Notes under the pieces: generated by a model | Seen by the model: the letters and a program-made list of their open reading frames with translations, nothing else | The model's database searches: none | What the model was told of the DNA's origin: nothing | DNA from: Marinifilum_A sediminis | GTDB lineage: Bacteria; Bacteroidota; Bacteroidia; Bacteroidales; Marinifilaceae | Assembly: GCA_947496465.1 (NCBI GenBank) | Contig: CANMCX010000001.1 | Coordinates: 558,001-622,000, forward strand | Length of the DNA: 64,000 nt | Direction of reading: 5' to 3' | Translations under genes and position numbers: made by a program | Part shown: positions 53,439 through 62,031 of the stretch, piece by piece | Layout of the letters: the number at the start of each line of letters is the position of its first letter | Numbering within the stretch: position 1 is the first letter of the stretch

Positions 53439-56216
53439 ATGCGTAAAATACTTATCACATTGCTAATTGTGTCATTTCACTTGACAGTAATAGGGCAATC
53501 AATCACACTACAAAAAGATTCAATCTCATTCCATGAGATTATTTCAAAAATAGAAAAATCTTCCACCTATAAATTTTACTACATATCTAATTGGGTTGAA
53601 GATCAAAATTTTAATCCAAACTTTAAAAATACAGATGTCAAAAAAATAATTAACTGGCTTGGAAAAAAAAGTAATTTGAATTATCAAATAATAAAAGAAA
53701 CCAAAGTTGTTTTTACTAAAAACTATCGCATAAAGACTAATTATGCCCAAGCATACAATAATTATCTTTCAAAAAACAAAATAAAAGAAATCGATACTAT
53801 TTTTTATAAATCACCAATAATAAAAAAACAGATAAACAATAAAATTGGTAATGAATATAAACTATTTACAATTGGTGATAGAGCCCACAATCCAAATAAA
53901 ACTAAGGTAACTTTTGGTGGGAAAATTACAGATGTTGAAAGTGGAGAATCTTTAATTGGTACCGTAATTTACATTAAGGATATCCAAAAAGGAACTGTTA
54001 CAAATCAATATGGGCAATACTCAATTTCAATCCCTATTGGAAAGTATAAAGTAGAATATCGATCTGTTGGAATGAAAACTACATTTCGTAATATCGTAAT
54101 TCATTCTAATGGAAAATTGAACGTCGAAATGAAAAACAAACCTACCTCTTTAAAGGAAGTAGTTGTAACGGCTAAAACTGAAGATCCCGTTCGTAACCTA
54201 AGAATGGGAATGGAGAAAATTACTGTTAAAGCATTAAAGCAATTACCTCTAGGAATGGGTGAAGCAGATATCATAAAAAGTACATTATTATTACCTGGCG
54301 TACAGAGTGTAGGTGAGGCTTCAAGTGGATTTAACGTTAGAGGCGGAAATACAGATCAAAATTTAGTTTTATTAAACCAAGCTCCAATAAATAATACCTC
54401 TCACTTTTTTGGATTCTTCTCAGGCTTTAATTCAGATATCATTAAGGACATCACTCTTTATAAAAGTGGAATCCCAGCAAAATATGGAGGTAGGGTATCT
54501 TCAGTAATGGACCTTAGTTTAAAGGATGGTAATAGAAAAAAATATAGTGTTAACGGTGGAATTAGCCCTGTATCTGGAAGACTAACAATAGAGGGACCAC
54601 TAAAAAAAGACAAAGGTTCATTTATACTTGCTGGACGTACAACATATTCTGACTGGGTTCTTAAACTTTTGGATGACAAAAAACTTCAAAAAAGTAGTGC
54701 AAACTTCTATGACTTTCAAGGAAATTTCTCATGGGACTTAGATGAAAAAAACAGTCTATATTTATCTGGCTACTACAGCCATGATAAATTTGATTATTAT
54801 CAAGAAGATAAGTTTGAATACAATACTATTGCATCTACAATTAAGTGGAAACATATATTTAGTCCAAAATTATTTTCCACTTTTTCAGCAGCAATTAGTA
54901 AATATGATTACACTACAGAATCAAGACAAGAACAGAGTCAATCTTACTCCGTTAAATATAAATTCGATCAGTATATTTTTAACGCAGATTTTTCCTATCT
55001 ATCTAGCTTGAATCATAAAATTGATTTTGGAATCAATAGTACCTATTACGACTTAGCCCCTGGAGATCAAAAGCCAAGCAATCCTGAGTCTTTAATAAAT
55101 GCAAAGAAACTTGAAGGCGAACAAGCCTTAGAAATGGCAGCTTATATTAGTGATGAATTTGAACTTTCTCATTTTATGTCACTATCAGTTGGTCTACGCT
55201 ATTCCTTTTATGGAAATCTTGGTCCAAAAACTGAATACAATTACATAAAAGGTCAACCTAGAAACCTTGAATCAATGGATGGATCAACCTACCATAAATC
55301 AGGATTCATATCAACTTATTCTGAGCCTGAAATTAGAATTTCTACAAACGTAAGACTTGGATCCAATAGTTCTTTAAAAGCAAGTTACAATGGAATGAGT
55401 CAGTATGTTCAAATGATTTCAAACACTGCATCAATGACTCCAACAGATATATGGAAACTTAGTGACAAATACTTGAAACCTCAAAAAAGTCATCAATACT
55501 CCATAGGATTATATCGAAAAATAAACCAAAATAAATTTGAAGCTTCGATTGAAACTTACTATAAAAAATTAGATAACGTTTTGGATTACAAAGGTGGAGC
55601 CAAATTGGTAATGAACGAACACCTTGAAACCGACGTATTAAATGGCAAAGGAAAAGCATATGGTTTAGAATTAATGTTTCAAAAGAAAAGAGGTAAATTG
55701 ACAGGGTGGGTTAATTACACTTATTCAAAAATATTGCATAAAATAGATAGTGAATTTGATGAAGAAAAAGTTAATGATGGTGATTACTTTCCTGCTAATT
55801 ACGATAAACCTCACGATTTTAAATTTGTTGCCAATTACAAATTAGGTCGAAGAATGAATGTATCAACCAATTTCTCATACAGTACAGGAAGACCTTTTAC
55901 AGCCCCTGTTGCCTACTATAACTTTGCAGGCACAGATAAGGTACACTATTCGGATCGAAACTCAATGAGAATGCCTGACTATGTAAGATTAGATATAGCA
56001 GCAACCATAAATGGAAATTTAAAAGCCAAAAAACTAAATCATAGTTCTTGGACAATAGCTGTTTACAATGTACTTGGTCGTCAAAATGCATATAACATCT
56101 TCTTCAGAACCGAAGGCGAGAAAGTTAATGGATACAAAATGTCAATATTTGGTAAACCTATAGTAACAGTTACATACAACTTCAAACTATTCGGTAATGC
56201 TAAAGATGATTTTTAA
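53439..56216 (+). CDS. TonB-dependent receptor with STN-like and carboxypeptidase-regulatory domains
   Basis: 925 residues. Signal peptide about 1-20 (ending TVIGQ). Residues about 22-95 form an STN-like secretin/TonB short domain (ISFHEIISKIEKSSTYKFYY, DVKKIINWLGKKSNLNYQII). Residues about 155-245 are a carboxypeptidase-regulatory-like domain (FGGKITDVESGESLIGTVIY, GQYSISIPIGKYKVEYRSVG). The plug (about 255-370) has LKEVVVTAK, LPLGMGEADIIKSTLLLPGV, GFNVRGGNTDQNLVLLNQAP and KYGGRVSSVMDLSLK; the rest is a 22-strand-type barrel ending VTYNFKLFGNAKDDF. STN domains usually signal to an anti-sigma factor, but no FecI/FecR pair is nearby. The divergent DUF4249 and MG2-like genes complete a probable uptake or surface-processing locus. 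Ligand unknown. Confidence 0.92.
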   Translation: MRKILITLLIVSFHLTVIGQSITLQKDSISFHEIISKIEKSSTYKFYYISNWVEDQNFNPNFKNTDVKKIINWLGKKSNLNYQIIKETKVVFTKNYRIKTNYAQAYNNYLSKNKIKEIDTIFYKSPIIKKQINNKIGNEYKLFTIGDRAHNPNKTKVTFGGKITDVESGESLIGTVIYIKDIQKGTVTNQYGQYSISIPIGKYKVEYRSVGMKTTFRNIVIHSNGKLNVEMKNKPTSLKEVVVTAKTEDPVRNLRMGMEKITVKALKQLPLGMGEADIIKSTLLLPGVQSVGEASSGFNVRGGNTDQNLVLLNQAPINNTSHFFGFFSGFNSDIIKDITLYKSGIPAKYGGRVSSVMDLSLKDGNRKKYSVNGGISPVSGRLTIEGPLKKDKGSFILAGRTTYSDWVLKLLDDKKLQKSSANFYDFQGNFSWDLDEKNSLYLSGYYSHDKFDYYQEDKFEYNTIASTIKWKHIFSPKLFSTFSAAISKYDYTTESRQEQSQSYSVKYKFDQYIFNADFSYLSSLNHKIDFGINSTYYDLAPGDQKPSNPESLINAKKLEGEQALEMAAYISDEFELSHFMSLSVGLRYSFYGNLGPKTEYNYIKGQPRNLESMDGSTYHKSGFISTYSEPEIRISTNVRLGSNSSLKASYNGMSQYVQMISNTASMTPTDIWKLSDKYLKPQKSHQYSIGLYRKINQNKFEASIETYYKKLDNVLDYKGGAKLVMNEHLETDVLNGKGKAYGLELMFQKKRGKLTGWVNYTYSKILHKIDSEFDEEKVNDGDYFPANYDKPHDFKFVANYKLGRRMNVSTNFSYSTGRPFTAPVAYYNFAGTDKVHYSDRNSMRMPDYVRLDIAATINGNLKAKKLNHSSWTIAVYNVLGRQNAYNIFFRTEGEKVNGYKMSIFGKPIVTVTYNFKLFGNAKDDF

Positions 56217-56306
56217 ATAAATAATTAAAGTTAAAATGCATTTATTGAGTACGAATCAAGTTCATTTAGTATATTCACATATCTGAATACGTTAAAATAT
56301 AATGAT

Positions 56307-56666
56307 ATGAGAAAAACAGTAGTTATTGGAGCAAGTACTAAAGAAGACAGATATTCCTACAAATGCATTAAACTTCTTCGTAAACACAACATAGAAACCA
56401 TTGCAGTAGGAAACAGATCAGGTAAAATAGAGGATGTAGAGATTCAAACAGGACGACCTTGTGAATCTAAAGTAGAAACGGTAGCCATTTATCTTTCTCC
56501 GAAAAACCAGGAGTCATTCTACGATTATATTATTGGCTTAAAACCAGAAAGAATATTGTTTCCTCCTGGAACAGAAAATCCTGAATTTTATAAAAAAGCA
56601 AATGCTCACGGCATTGAAACAGAAGAAGCATGTCCGTTGGTAATGCTAAATACTGGGGTATATTAA
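56307..56666 (+). CDS. CoA-binding domain protein
   Basis: 119 residues, single Rossmann-type CoA-binding domain: KTVVIGASTKEDRYSYKCIKLL (about 3-24) with the nucleotide loop GAST, then AVGNRSGKIEDVEIQTG, VAIYLSPKNQESFYDYI and the conserved ILFPPGTENPEF and CPLVML. The family (YccU-like) includes small proteins of uncertain role that bind CoA or acyl-CoA. It is a single gene flanked by the low-GC locus and a convergent thioredoxin-like gene. Confidence 0.9.
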   Translation: MRKTVVIGASTKEDRYSYKCIKLLRKHNIETIAVGNRSGKIEDVEIQTGRPCESKVETVAIYLSPKNQESFYDYIIGLKPERILFPPGTENPEFYKKANAHGIETEEACPLVMLNTGVY

Positions 56667-56680
56667 AAGATTAAATCACA

Positions 56681-56711
56681 AATGCATAGTATCAGGTTGG
56701 TACTATGCATT
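56681..56711. terminator. Inverted repeat between convergent genes (probable terminator)
   Basis: AATGCATAGTA (56681-56691) and TACTATGCATT (56701-56711), 11-bp perfect arms with a 9-nt loop. U-tracts are poor on both strands (TGCTCATTTG on plus, TGTGATTT on minus). Location between two stop codons favours a transcription end. Confidence 0.6.
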
Positions 56712-56720
56712 GCTCATTTG

Positions 56721-57044
56721 TTAAAAAATCATTTTATAATATCTTTCCAAGGATTTTTCCACCTCATCAACACCAATAACTCTGCTACGTTTTAACACTT
56801 CCTGACCGGAAATAAAGACCAATAGAGAAGGATTAGTATACAAACCTAATTGAGCAGCTAATTCAGGCTGCAATGCCGTATCAACGTGATATGCCTCCAA
56901 TTTAGGAAAACACTGCTGGAACATTTCAAATATTTTTGGTTTTAGAATTTCACATACTCCACAATTAGGTGCTGAAAAGTAGATGAAAAATGATTGTTGA
57001 TCATCTTGTAATTCCTGTAGTTTTTCCAGATCTAATTTTCCCAT
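56721..57044 (-). CDS. Thioredoxin-like protein (CGVC active site)
   Basis: 107 residues, no signal peptide, so cytosolic. The thioredoxin fold shows YFSAPNCGVCEILKPKI (active site C28-G-V-C31), the VDTALQPELAAQLGL strand-helix and the cis-proline segment YTNPSLLVFISGQEVL. The CGVC dipeptide and lack of Trp before the first Cys differ from both true thioredoxins in this window and suggest a specialised reductase or a redox sensor. Preceded on the same strand by hutU, but a terminator lies between them. Partner not known. Confidence 0.85.
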   Translation of the reverse strand: MGKLDLEKLQELQDDQQSFFIYFSAPNCGVCEILKPKIFEMFQQCFPKLEAYHVDTALQPELAAQLGLYTNPSLLVFISGQEVLKRSRVIGVDEVEKSLERYYKMIF

Positions 57045-57074
57045 AATTCATAATATATCAAATGCAAGTATAAC

Positions 57075-57103
57075 AAAAAAGGAGACACAAGGTCTCCTTT
57101 TAA
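57075..57103 (-). terminator. Terminator after hutU
   Basis: AAAAGGAGAC (57077-57086) pairs with GTCTCCTTTT (57092-57101), a 10-bp stem; on the minus strand a U-tract follows. It lies 22 bp past the hutU stop and before the thioredoxin-like gene. Confidence 0.88.
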
Positions 57104-57122
57104 ATTCTATATTTTAAGTTGA

Positions 57123-59135
57123 CTAGAAAGCTCCGTCAATCAATTTATCATCTGCAAAATTAGGAAGAGTTACCTTTAAGTTCGGCTCAGCTTGCATTGC
57201 ACGTTTAATTGCAAACACAGCCTCTTCATTTCTTGCCCATGAACGACGAGAAATACCATTGTTTACATCCCAAAATAACATGTTTTTCAATCTGCGATCA
57301 GCATCATCAGTTCCATCCAGTAACATACCGAATCCACCGTTGATTACTTCACCCCAACCTACTCCACCACCATTGTGAATAGATACCCAAGTAGCACCAC
57401 GGAATGAATCTCCAATTACATTTTGGATTGCCATATCTGATGTAAAGCTTGATCCATCATAAATATTTGAAGTCTCGCGGAAAGGAGAATCAGTACCTGA
57501 TACATCGTGATGATCGCGACCTAATACAACAGGACCAATCTTACCAGCTGCAATTGCTTTATTAAAAGCCTCAGCAATTTTGATACGACCCTCTGCATCA
57601 GCATATAAGATACGAGCCTCAGATCCAACAACCAATTTATTTTCCTGTGCTCCCTTTATCCAACGGATATTATCAGCCATTTGCTGCTGAATTTCCACAG
57701 GCGAATTTTTGCGAATTTCTTCCAATACTTCAGTTGCAATACGATCCGTTTCAGCCAAATCTTCCGGTTTGCCGCTTGCACATACCCAACGGAATGGTCC
57801 AAAACCATAATCGAAACACATAGGTCCCATAATATCCTGAACGTAAGAAGGATATTTGAATTTATCACCTTCAGCCATAATATCAGCGCCAGCACGACTA
57901 GATTCTAAAAGGAATGCATTTCCGTAATCGAAGAAATAAGTTCCAAATTTATCTACACACTTATTGATTGCTGCAACATGACGACGAAGTGATTCCTGAA
58001 CCTTCTCTTTAAATAACTCAGGATTATTTGCCATCATATCATTGGCTTCTTCAAACCCAACCCCAGCAGGATAATAACCACCAGCCCATGGATTGTGTAA
58101 TGAAGTTTGATCCGATCCTAAATCAACTTTTACATCATCTTCAGCAAAACGCTCCCAAACATCAACAATATTACCTTGATATGCGATTGAAACAACTTCC
58201 TTATCAGCTTTCGCTTTACAAACTCTTGTCATCAACTCATCCAGATTATCAATTTTCTCGTCAACCCAACCTTGCGAGTGACGTGTAGTGGTTGCTTTTG
58301 GATTGATTTCTCCTGTGATAGAAATACATCCAGCAATATTAGCAGCCTTAGGCTGAGCTCCAGACATACCACCTAAACCAGCAGTAATAAAAAGTTTACC
58401 TTCTAAACCCTCTCCGTTTTCACTAATTTTTCTACCAGCATTTAGTACTGTGATAGTTGTTCCGTGAACAATGCCCTGTGGTCCGATATACATATAAGAA
58501 CCTGCAGTCATTTGTCCATACTGAGAAACTCCCAAAGCATTCATTTTTTCCCAATCATCTGGCTTGCTATAGTTAGGAATCACCATACCATTGGTAACAA
58601 CAACACGAGGAGCATCTTTATGAGATGGATACAATCCCATTGGATGTCCTGAATACATCACCAAGGTTTGCTCATCAGTCATTTCTGACAAATATTTCAT
58701 GCACAAACGATACTGAGCCCAGTTTTGGAATACAGCACCATTTCCACCATAAGTAATTAACTCATGTGGATGCTGAGCAACTGCATAATCCAAATTATTT
58801 TGAATCATTAGCATGATTGCCTTTGCCTGATCACATTTACCTGGGTAGTCATTAATAGAGCGAGCTTTCATTTCATAGGTAGGACGCAAACGATACATGT
58901 AAATTCTACCGTAGGTTTCCAATTCCTTAACAAACTCAGGAATCAATTCTGCATGATCTTTAGGATCGAAATAACGCAATGCATTTCTTAATGCAAGCTT
59001 TTTCTCTTCTCCATTTAAGATTTCCTTACGCTTTGGTGCGTGATTGATTTCAGGATCGTACTTCTGAGGAGCTGGCAATTGTTCTGGAATTCCTTCCAAA
59101 ATCATTTGCTGAAATTCAGTTTTTGTCGTTATCAT
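57123..59135 (-). CDS. hutU: Urocanate hydratase
   Basis: 670 residues, longer than the roughly 555-residue proteobacterial enzyme but normal for the long form known in Bacteroidota. Family motifs: LITYGGNGAVFQNWAQYRL, YSGHPMGLYPS, the NAD+-binding ITAGLGGMSGAQPKAANIAG, the catalytic-region YGFGPFRWVCASGKPED (active-site Cys), and GGGVGWGEVINGGFGMLLDG. It converts urocanate to 4-imidazolone-5-propionate in histidine breakdown. No hutH, hutI or hutG/formiminotransferase is in the window, so it is an orphan here, between unrelated genes. A 459-bp non-coding stretch lies upstream. Confidence 0.96.
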   Translation of the reverse strand: MITTKTEFQQMILEGIPEQLPAPQKYDPEINHAPKRKEILNGEEKKLALRNALRYFDPKDHAELIPEFVKELETYGRIYMYRLRPTYEMKARSINDYPGKCDQAKAIMLMIQNNLDYAVAQHPHELITYGGNGAVFQNWAQYRLCMKYLSEMTDEQTLVMYSGHPMGLYPSHKDAPRVVVTNGMVIPNYSKPDDWEKMNALGVSQYGQMTAGSYMYIGPQGIVHGTTITVLNAGRKISENGEGLEGKLFITAGLGGMSGAQPKAANIAGCISITGEINPKATTTRHSQGWVDEKIDNLDELMTRVCKAKADKEVVSIAYQGNIVDVWERFAEDDVKVDLGSDQTSLHNPWAGGYYPAGVGFEEANDMMANNPELFKEKVQESLRRHVAAINKCVDKFGTYFFDYGNAFLLESSRAGADIMAEGDKFKYPSYVQDIMGPMCFDYGFGPFRWVCASGKPEDLAETDRIATEVLEEIRKNSPVEIQQQMADNIRWIKGAQENKLVVGSEARILYADAEGRIKIAEAFNKAIAAGKIGPVVLGRDHHDVSGTDSPFRETSNIYDGSSFTSDMAIQNVIGDSFRGATWVSIHNGGGVGWGEVINGGFGMLLDGTDDADRRLKNMLFWDVNNGISRRSWARNEEAVFAIKRAMQAEPNLKVTLPNFADDKLIDGAF

Positions 59136-59186
59136 GATAGTATTTTGTGTTTATTTATATCGTGGATTAAAAATACAACTTTGAGA

Positions 59187-59209
59187 CAATTAAATGAATG
59201 ATTTAATTG
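59187..59209. promoter_or_regulatory. Inverted repeat upstream of hutU (possible operator)
   Basis: CAATTAAAT (59187-59195) and ATTTAATTG (59201-59209) with 5-nt spacer, 52 bp before the hutU ATG on the minus strand. Position fits an operator or leader hairpin. AT-rich, so weak evidence. Confidence 0.3.
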
Positions 59210-59542
59210 CTTTTACGCGTAAATTAGTCGAATTATTGAATCAATTATTCTGATTGCAATACTAAATCTATACACTTGAATAATTTATGATACTAAAAAA
59301 GCATCCTATATATTCATAAAATTGTCATCTGAAAATAAATGCCAAGTACAGATATGACTTAGCAGTGGATGTTATGGAAACATCCTTGAAGAATTCATGG
59401 GTATCTTTTTCTTAATTCTTTCTTGAATCTCATTTCAAACTAATGGCTTGAATTTGTGTGCGCAATATAGGAAATATTTTTAAAATCAATAGGTGAAATC
59501 ATCTCTTTTGATATGATTTTAATCAACTCTTATCATTTAAAC

Positions 59543-59578
59543 AAAAAGGGTCATCTTAAGTAAGATGACCCTTTTATA
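59543..59578 (-). terminator. Terminator after the zinc-ribbon protein gene
   Basis: AAAAAGGGTCATCTTA (59543-59558) and TAAGATGACCCTTTT (59561-59575), a stem of about 15 bp with a 2-nt gap, U-tract on the minus strand. It lies 20 bp past the stop. Confidence 0.9.
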
Positions 59579-59594
59579 ATATCTTGAAATCGTA

Positions 59595-60431
59595 TTATTC
59601 TTTTTTACGAGTTCTTCTCTTTGGCTTAGCAGCTGCAGCAGCTTTATCAGCTTCCTCCAAACTGTGATCGTAATCGCAAATATACTTATCAACTAAAATA
59701 CGTCCGCAATACTCACATACAATAATTTTCTTACGAGAACGGATATCCATTTGACGCTGTGGTGGAATTTTATTAAAACAACCTCCACAAGCATCACGTT
59801 CAACTGTTACAACAGCTAATCCGTTTCTAGCATTAGAACGAATTCTTGAATAAGCAGTAAGCAATCTTTCTTCAATCTTACCTTGGAAAGATTCTGACCT
59901 CTCAATTAATTTGTCCTCTTCTTTTTGAGTTTCAGATACAATCTCATCCAATTCTCCTTTTTTAGATTCCAAATCAGCTTTTTTCTCTGTGAAATTCGAT
60001 TCTGAATTTTCGATTAAAGCTTTTTTGTTATTCATCTCCGCAGTAAACTCCTTGATGCGCTTCTCACACAATTCAATTTCAAGGTTCTGAAATTCGATTT
60101 CTTTTGAAATAGAATCGAACTCACGATTATTACGAACATTCATTTGTTGAGCTTCGTACTTTTTAATCAGCAAACCAGCTTCTTTAATCTCTTGCTTCTT
60201 CTTCGCAACAGTTTCAACAAGCTCTTTTACTTCACTATTTAGATTCGCGATTCTGGTATCAAGTCCGGCAATCTCATCTTCCAAGTCCTGCACTTCCAAA
60301 GGAAGCTCTCCCCTTAGCGTTCTAATTTGGTCTACCTCAGAATCAACAGATTGCATTTCATGCAATGTGCGTAATTTTTCTTCAACTGAAATATCCTTAA
60401 AATCTGAAGCTTTTGGATCTTTTGTTGTCAT
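59595..60431 (-). CDS. Coiled-coil protein with C-terminal C4 zinc ribbon
   Basis: 278 residues. Residues about 20-200 are a long, charged coiled coil (for example VKELVETVAKKKQEIKEAGL, EIELCEKRIKEFTAEMNNKK). The zinc ribbon follows: C-x2-C in DACGGCFNKIPP and C-x2-C in VCEYCGRIL (about 215-245). The tail is alanine- and lysine-rich (AAAAAKPKRRTRKKE). The family (zf-RING_7 type) is widespread and likely to bind nucleic acid, but no role is settled. It starts 4 bp after the Nif3 gene's stop, so the two share an operon, a neighbourhood seen in many bacteria (established knowledge in general terms). Confidence 0.9.
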   Translation of the reverse strand: MTTKDPKASDFKDISVEEKLRTLHEMQSVDSEVDQIRTLRGELPLEVQDLEDEIAGLDTRIANLNSEVKELVETVAKKKQEIKEAGLLIKKYEAQQMNVRNNREFDSISKEIEFQNLEIELCEKRIKEFTAEMNNKKALIENSESNFTEKKADLESKKGELDEIVSETQKEEDKLIERSESFQGKIEERLLTAYSRIRSNARNGLAVVTVERDACGGCFNKIPPQRQMDIRSRKKIIVCEYCGRILVDKYICDYDHSLEEADKAAAAAKPKRRTRKKE

Positions 60432-60435
60432 ATGT

Positions 60436-61530
60436 TTACAAATAATTTATTGGATTCGAATTTATCTCAGAAATATGAACCGCAAAGTTAGGGAATTTTT
60501 TTGTAACTATCTCATAAAAAATATCTCGAGTAAATTGTTCACTTTCATAATGTCCAATATCAGCAATTATCAATTTGCCCTCAGCATCGAAAAACTCGTG
60601 ATATTTAAAGTCTCCGGTAACAAAAATATCTGCTTTTGCTGACATAGCTTTATGTAGCAAAAAGCTTCCACTTCCACCACAAACAGCAACTTTTTTTACC
60701 TCTTTTTTTACAATTTCGGTATGTCTCACACAACCAGAACGGAAGATTTCCTTGATTCGCTTCAAAAAATCCACTGAATTTTCAGGAGTTTCAAGCTCTC
60801 CAATCATTCCTAATCCTGCCTGAGAATTGTTATTTTCGAGTGCATAAATGTCGTAAGCTACCTCCTCATATGGATGATGATCTAATAATGCACCAATAAT
60901 TTTTCCTTTTAAATGTTTTGGAAATATTGTTTCGAATCGTACTTCTATCTCTTGATGCACTTCTCCCTTTTCTCCTACAAAAGGTTTAGCATCTTCGCCT
61001 CCTCGAAAGGTTCCAATACCTTCTGTGCTATAACTACAAGCATCATAGTTCCCAATATTCCCAGCACCTGCAATAAACAAAGCCTCTCGAACTTTATCTG
61101 CATGATCAACAGGAACAAATGTTACTAGTTTCTTCAAATCTTCACTCACTGGAGAAAGAATCTTCTTGTTTTTCAATCCTATTAAATCGCAAATTTTTTC
61201 GCTCACTCCACCACGAACTGAATCAATATTAGTGTGAGCTGCATAAATTGCAATATCATTTTTAATGGCTAACATTACTGTACGCTCCACATAATTGTTT
61301 CCATTAAACCTTTTCAATCCCTTAAAAACAATAGGATGATGAGCGATAATCATATTCGCCCCCAACTGAATTGCTTCCTCCACTACACTCTCTATAACAT
61401 CTAAGCAGATCACAACACCACTTACTTCCTGATTGTAGTCTCCTACAATTAAGCCAGAATTGTCATATGATTCCTGATACGACATGGGAGCAATCTGCTC
61501 AATAGATGAAACAATATCTCGTATTCTCAA
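60436..61530 (-). CDS. Nif3-like dinuclear metal centre protein
   Basis: 364 residues. Metal-binding histidines are in MIIAHHPIVFKGLKRF (about 64-79) and AAHTNID; the C-terminal half has VAVCGGSGSFLL, FVTGDFKYHEF and IIADIGHYESEQF. A central PII-like insertion (about 130-240) gives the long form of the family. Known: Nif3 proteins form ring-shaped hexamers with a di-iron or di-zinc site; a biochemical role is not established (often mislabelled GTP cyclohydrolase I type 2). It overlaps neither neighbour: 4 bp to the zinc-ribbon gene and 18 bp from the MerR gene, all on the minus strand. Confidence 0.92.
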   Translation of the reverse strand: MRIRDIVSSIEQIAPMSYQESYDNSGLIVGDYNQEVSGVVICLDVIESVVEEAIQLGANMIIAHHPIVFKGLKRFNGNNYVERTVMLAIKNDIAIYAAHTNIDSVRGGVSEKICDLIGLKNKKILSPVSEDLKKLVTFVPVDHADKVREALFIAGAGNIGNYDACSYSTEGIGTFRGGEDAKPFVGEKGEVHQEIEVRFETIFPKHLKGKIIGALLDHHPYEEVAYDIYALENNNSQAGLGMIGELETPENSVDFLKRIKEIFRSGCVRHTEIVKKEVKKVAVCGGSGSFLLHKAMSAKADIFVTGDFKYHEFFDAEGKLIIADIGHYESEQFTRDIFYEIVTKKFPNFAVHISEINSNPINYL

Positions 61531-61548
61531 TTTTAATAAATTTAATGA

Positions 61549-61884
61549 TTATAGGGCTTCTTTAATTTCAAGCAGAAGATCTTTTATTTCTTGCAGACGA
61601 GTTACCACGCTAAAATTATTCTCGGTATCCTCTTTATTTTCCTTTAGCTTCTGTTTTGCACCTTTTAATGTCATTCCTCTCTCCTTCACCAGATGAAAAA
61701 TCAAGTGAAAGTTCTCAATATCAAGCTGAGTAAAAAAACGATTGCCTTTCTTATTCTTTTTGGGCTTTATAATATTGAATTCTTTTTCCCAAAAACGAAT
61801 CAAAGATGTGTTAACCTTAAACATTTCAGCCACTTCTCCAATCGAATAATATAGCTTTTCTATTTTCTGTTCTTTATAAGGCAC
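61549..61884 (-). CDS. MerR-family transcriptional regulator
   Basis: 111 residues. The winged HTH is YYSIGEVAEMFKVNTSLIRFWEKEF (about 11-35), then RFFTQLDIENFHLIFHLVKERGMTLKGAKQKL, a MerR-type dimerisation helix. No cysteine or effector domain is present, so it belongs to the short MerR class with unknown ligand. It is the first gene of the minus-strand run MerR-Nif3-zinc-ribbon. Gaps of 18 and 4 bp suggest one transcript. Confidence 0.9.
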   Translation of the reverse strand: MPYKEQKIEKLYYSIGEVAEMFKVNTSLIRFWEKEFNIIKPKKNKKGNRFFTQLDIENFHLIFHLVKERGMTLKGAKQKLKENKEDTENNFSVVTRLQEIKDLLLEIKEAL

Positions 61885-61966
61885 TCTATTTGATTTTATA
61901 AAATTTCAAATCTCATGAAGAGATAAATAATTATAACGGAATAATTTATTACCTAAAGTAATAAAT

Positions 61967-62003
61967 AAAATGGCACAGAATATGATTTTCTGTGCCATTT
62001 TTT
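61967..62003 (-). terminator. Terminator after the M23 peptidase gene
   Basis: AAAATGGCACAGAA (61967-61980) and TTCTGTGCCATTTT (61988-62001), a 14-bp stem with a 7-nt loop and A/T-rich flanks on both sides. It lies 30 bp past the stop at 62032. Confidence 0.9.
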
Positions 62004-62031
62004 TATGTTTTCCTATTTTTTATCGGTAGAA

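Larger units (their letters stand above)
59136..59594. other. 459-bp non-coding stretch upstream of hutU
   Basis: No ORF with family-like features. It holds the zinc-ribbon gene's terminator at its right end (59543-59575), a 9-bp-arm repeat at 59187-59209 (CAATTAAAT and ATTTAATTG, 5-nt loop), a near-perfect AT-rich palindrome at about 59230-59250, and a small hairpin GGATGTT-ATGG-AAACATCC near 59367-59386. No exact TAnnTTTG box was found on the minus strand. Confidence 0.55.

Noticed and set aside
49103..56240. Low-GC locus as a mobile element with ends
   Set aside because: No transposase, integrase, tRNA junction or flanking direct repeats were seen, so transfer remains only a composition-based guess.
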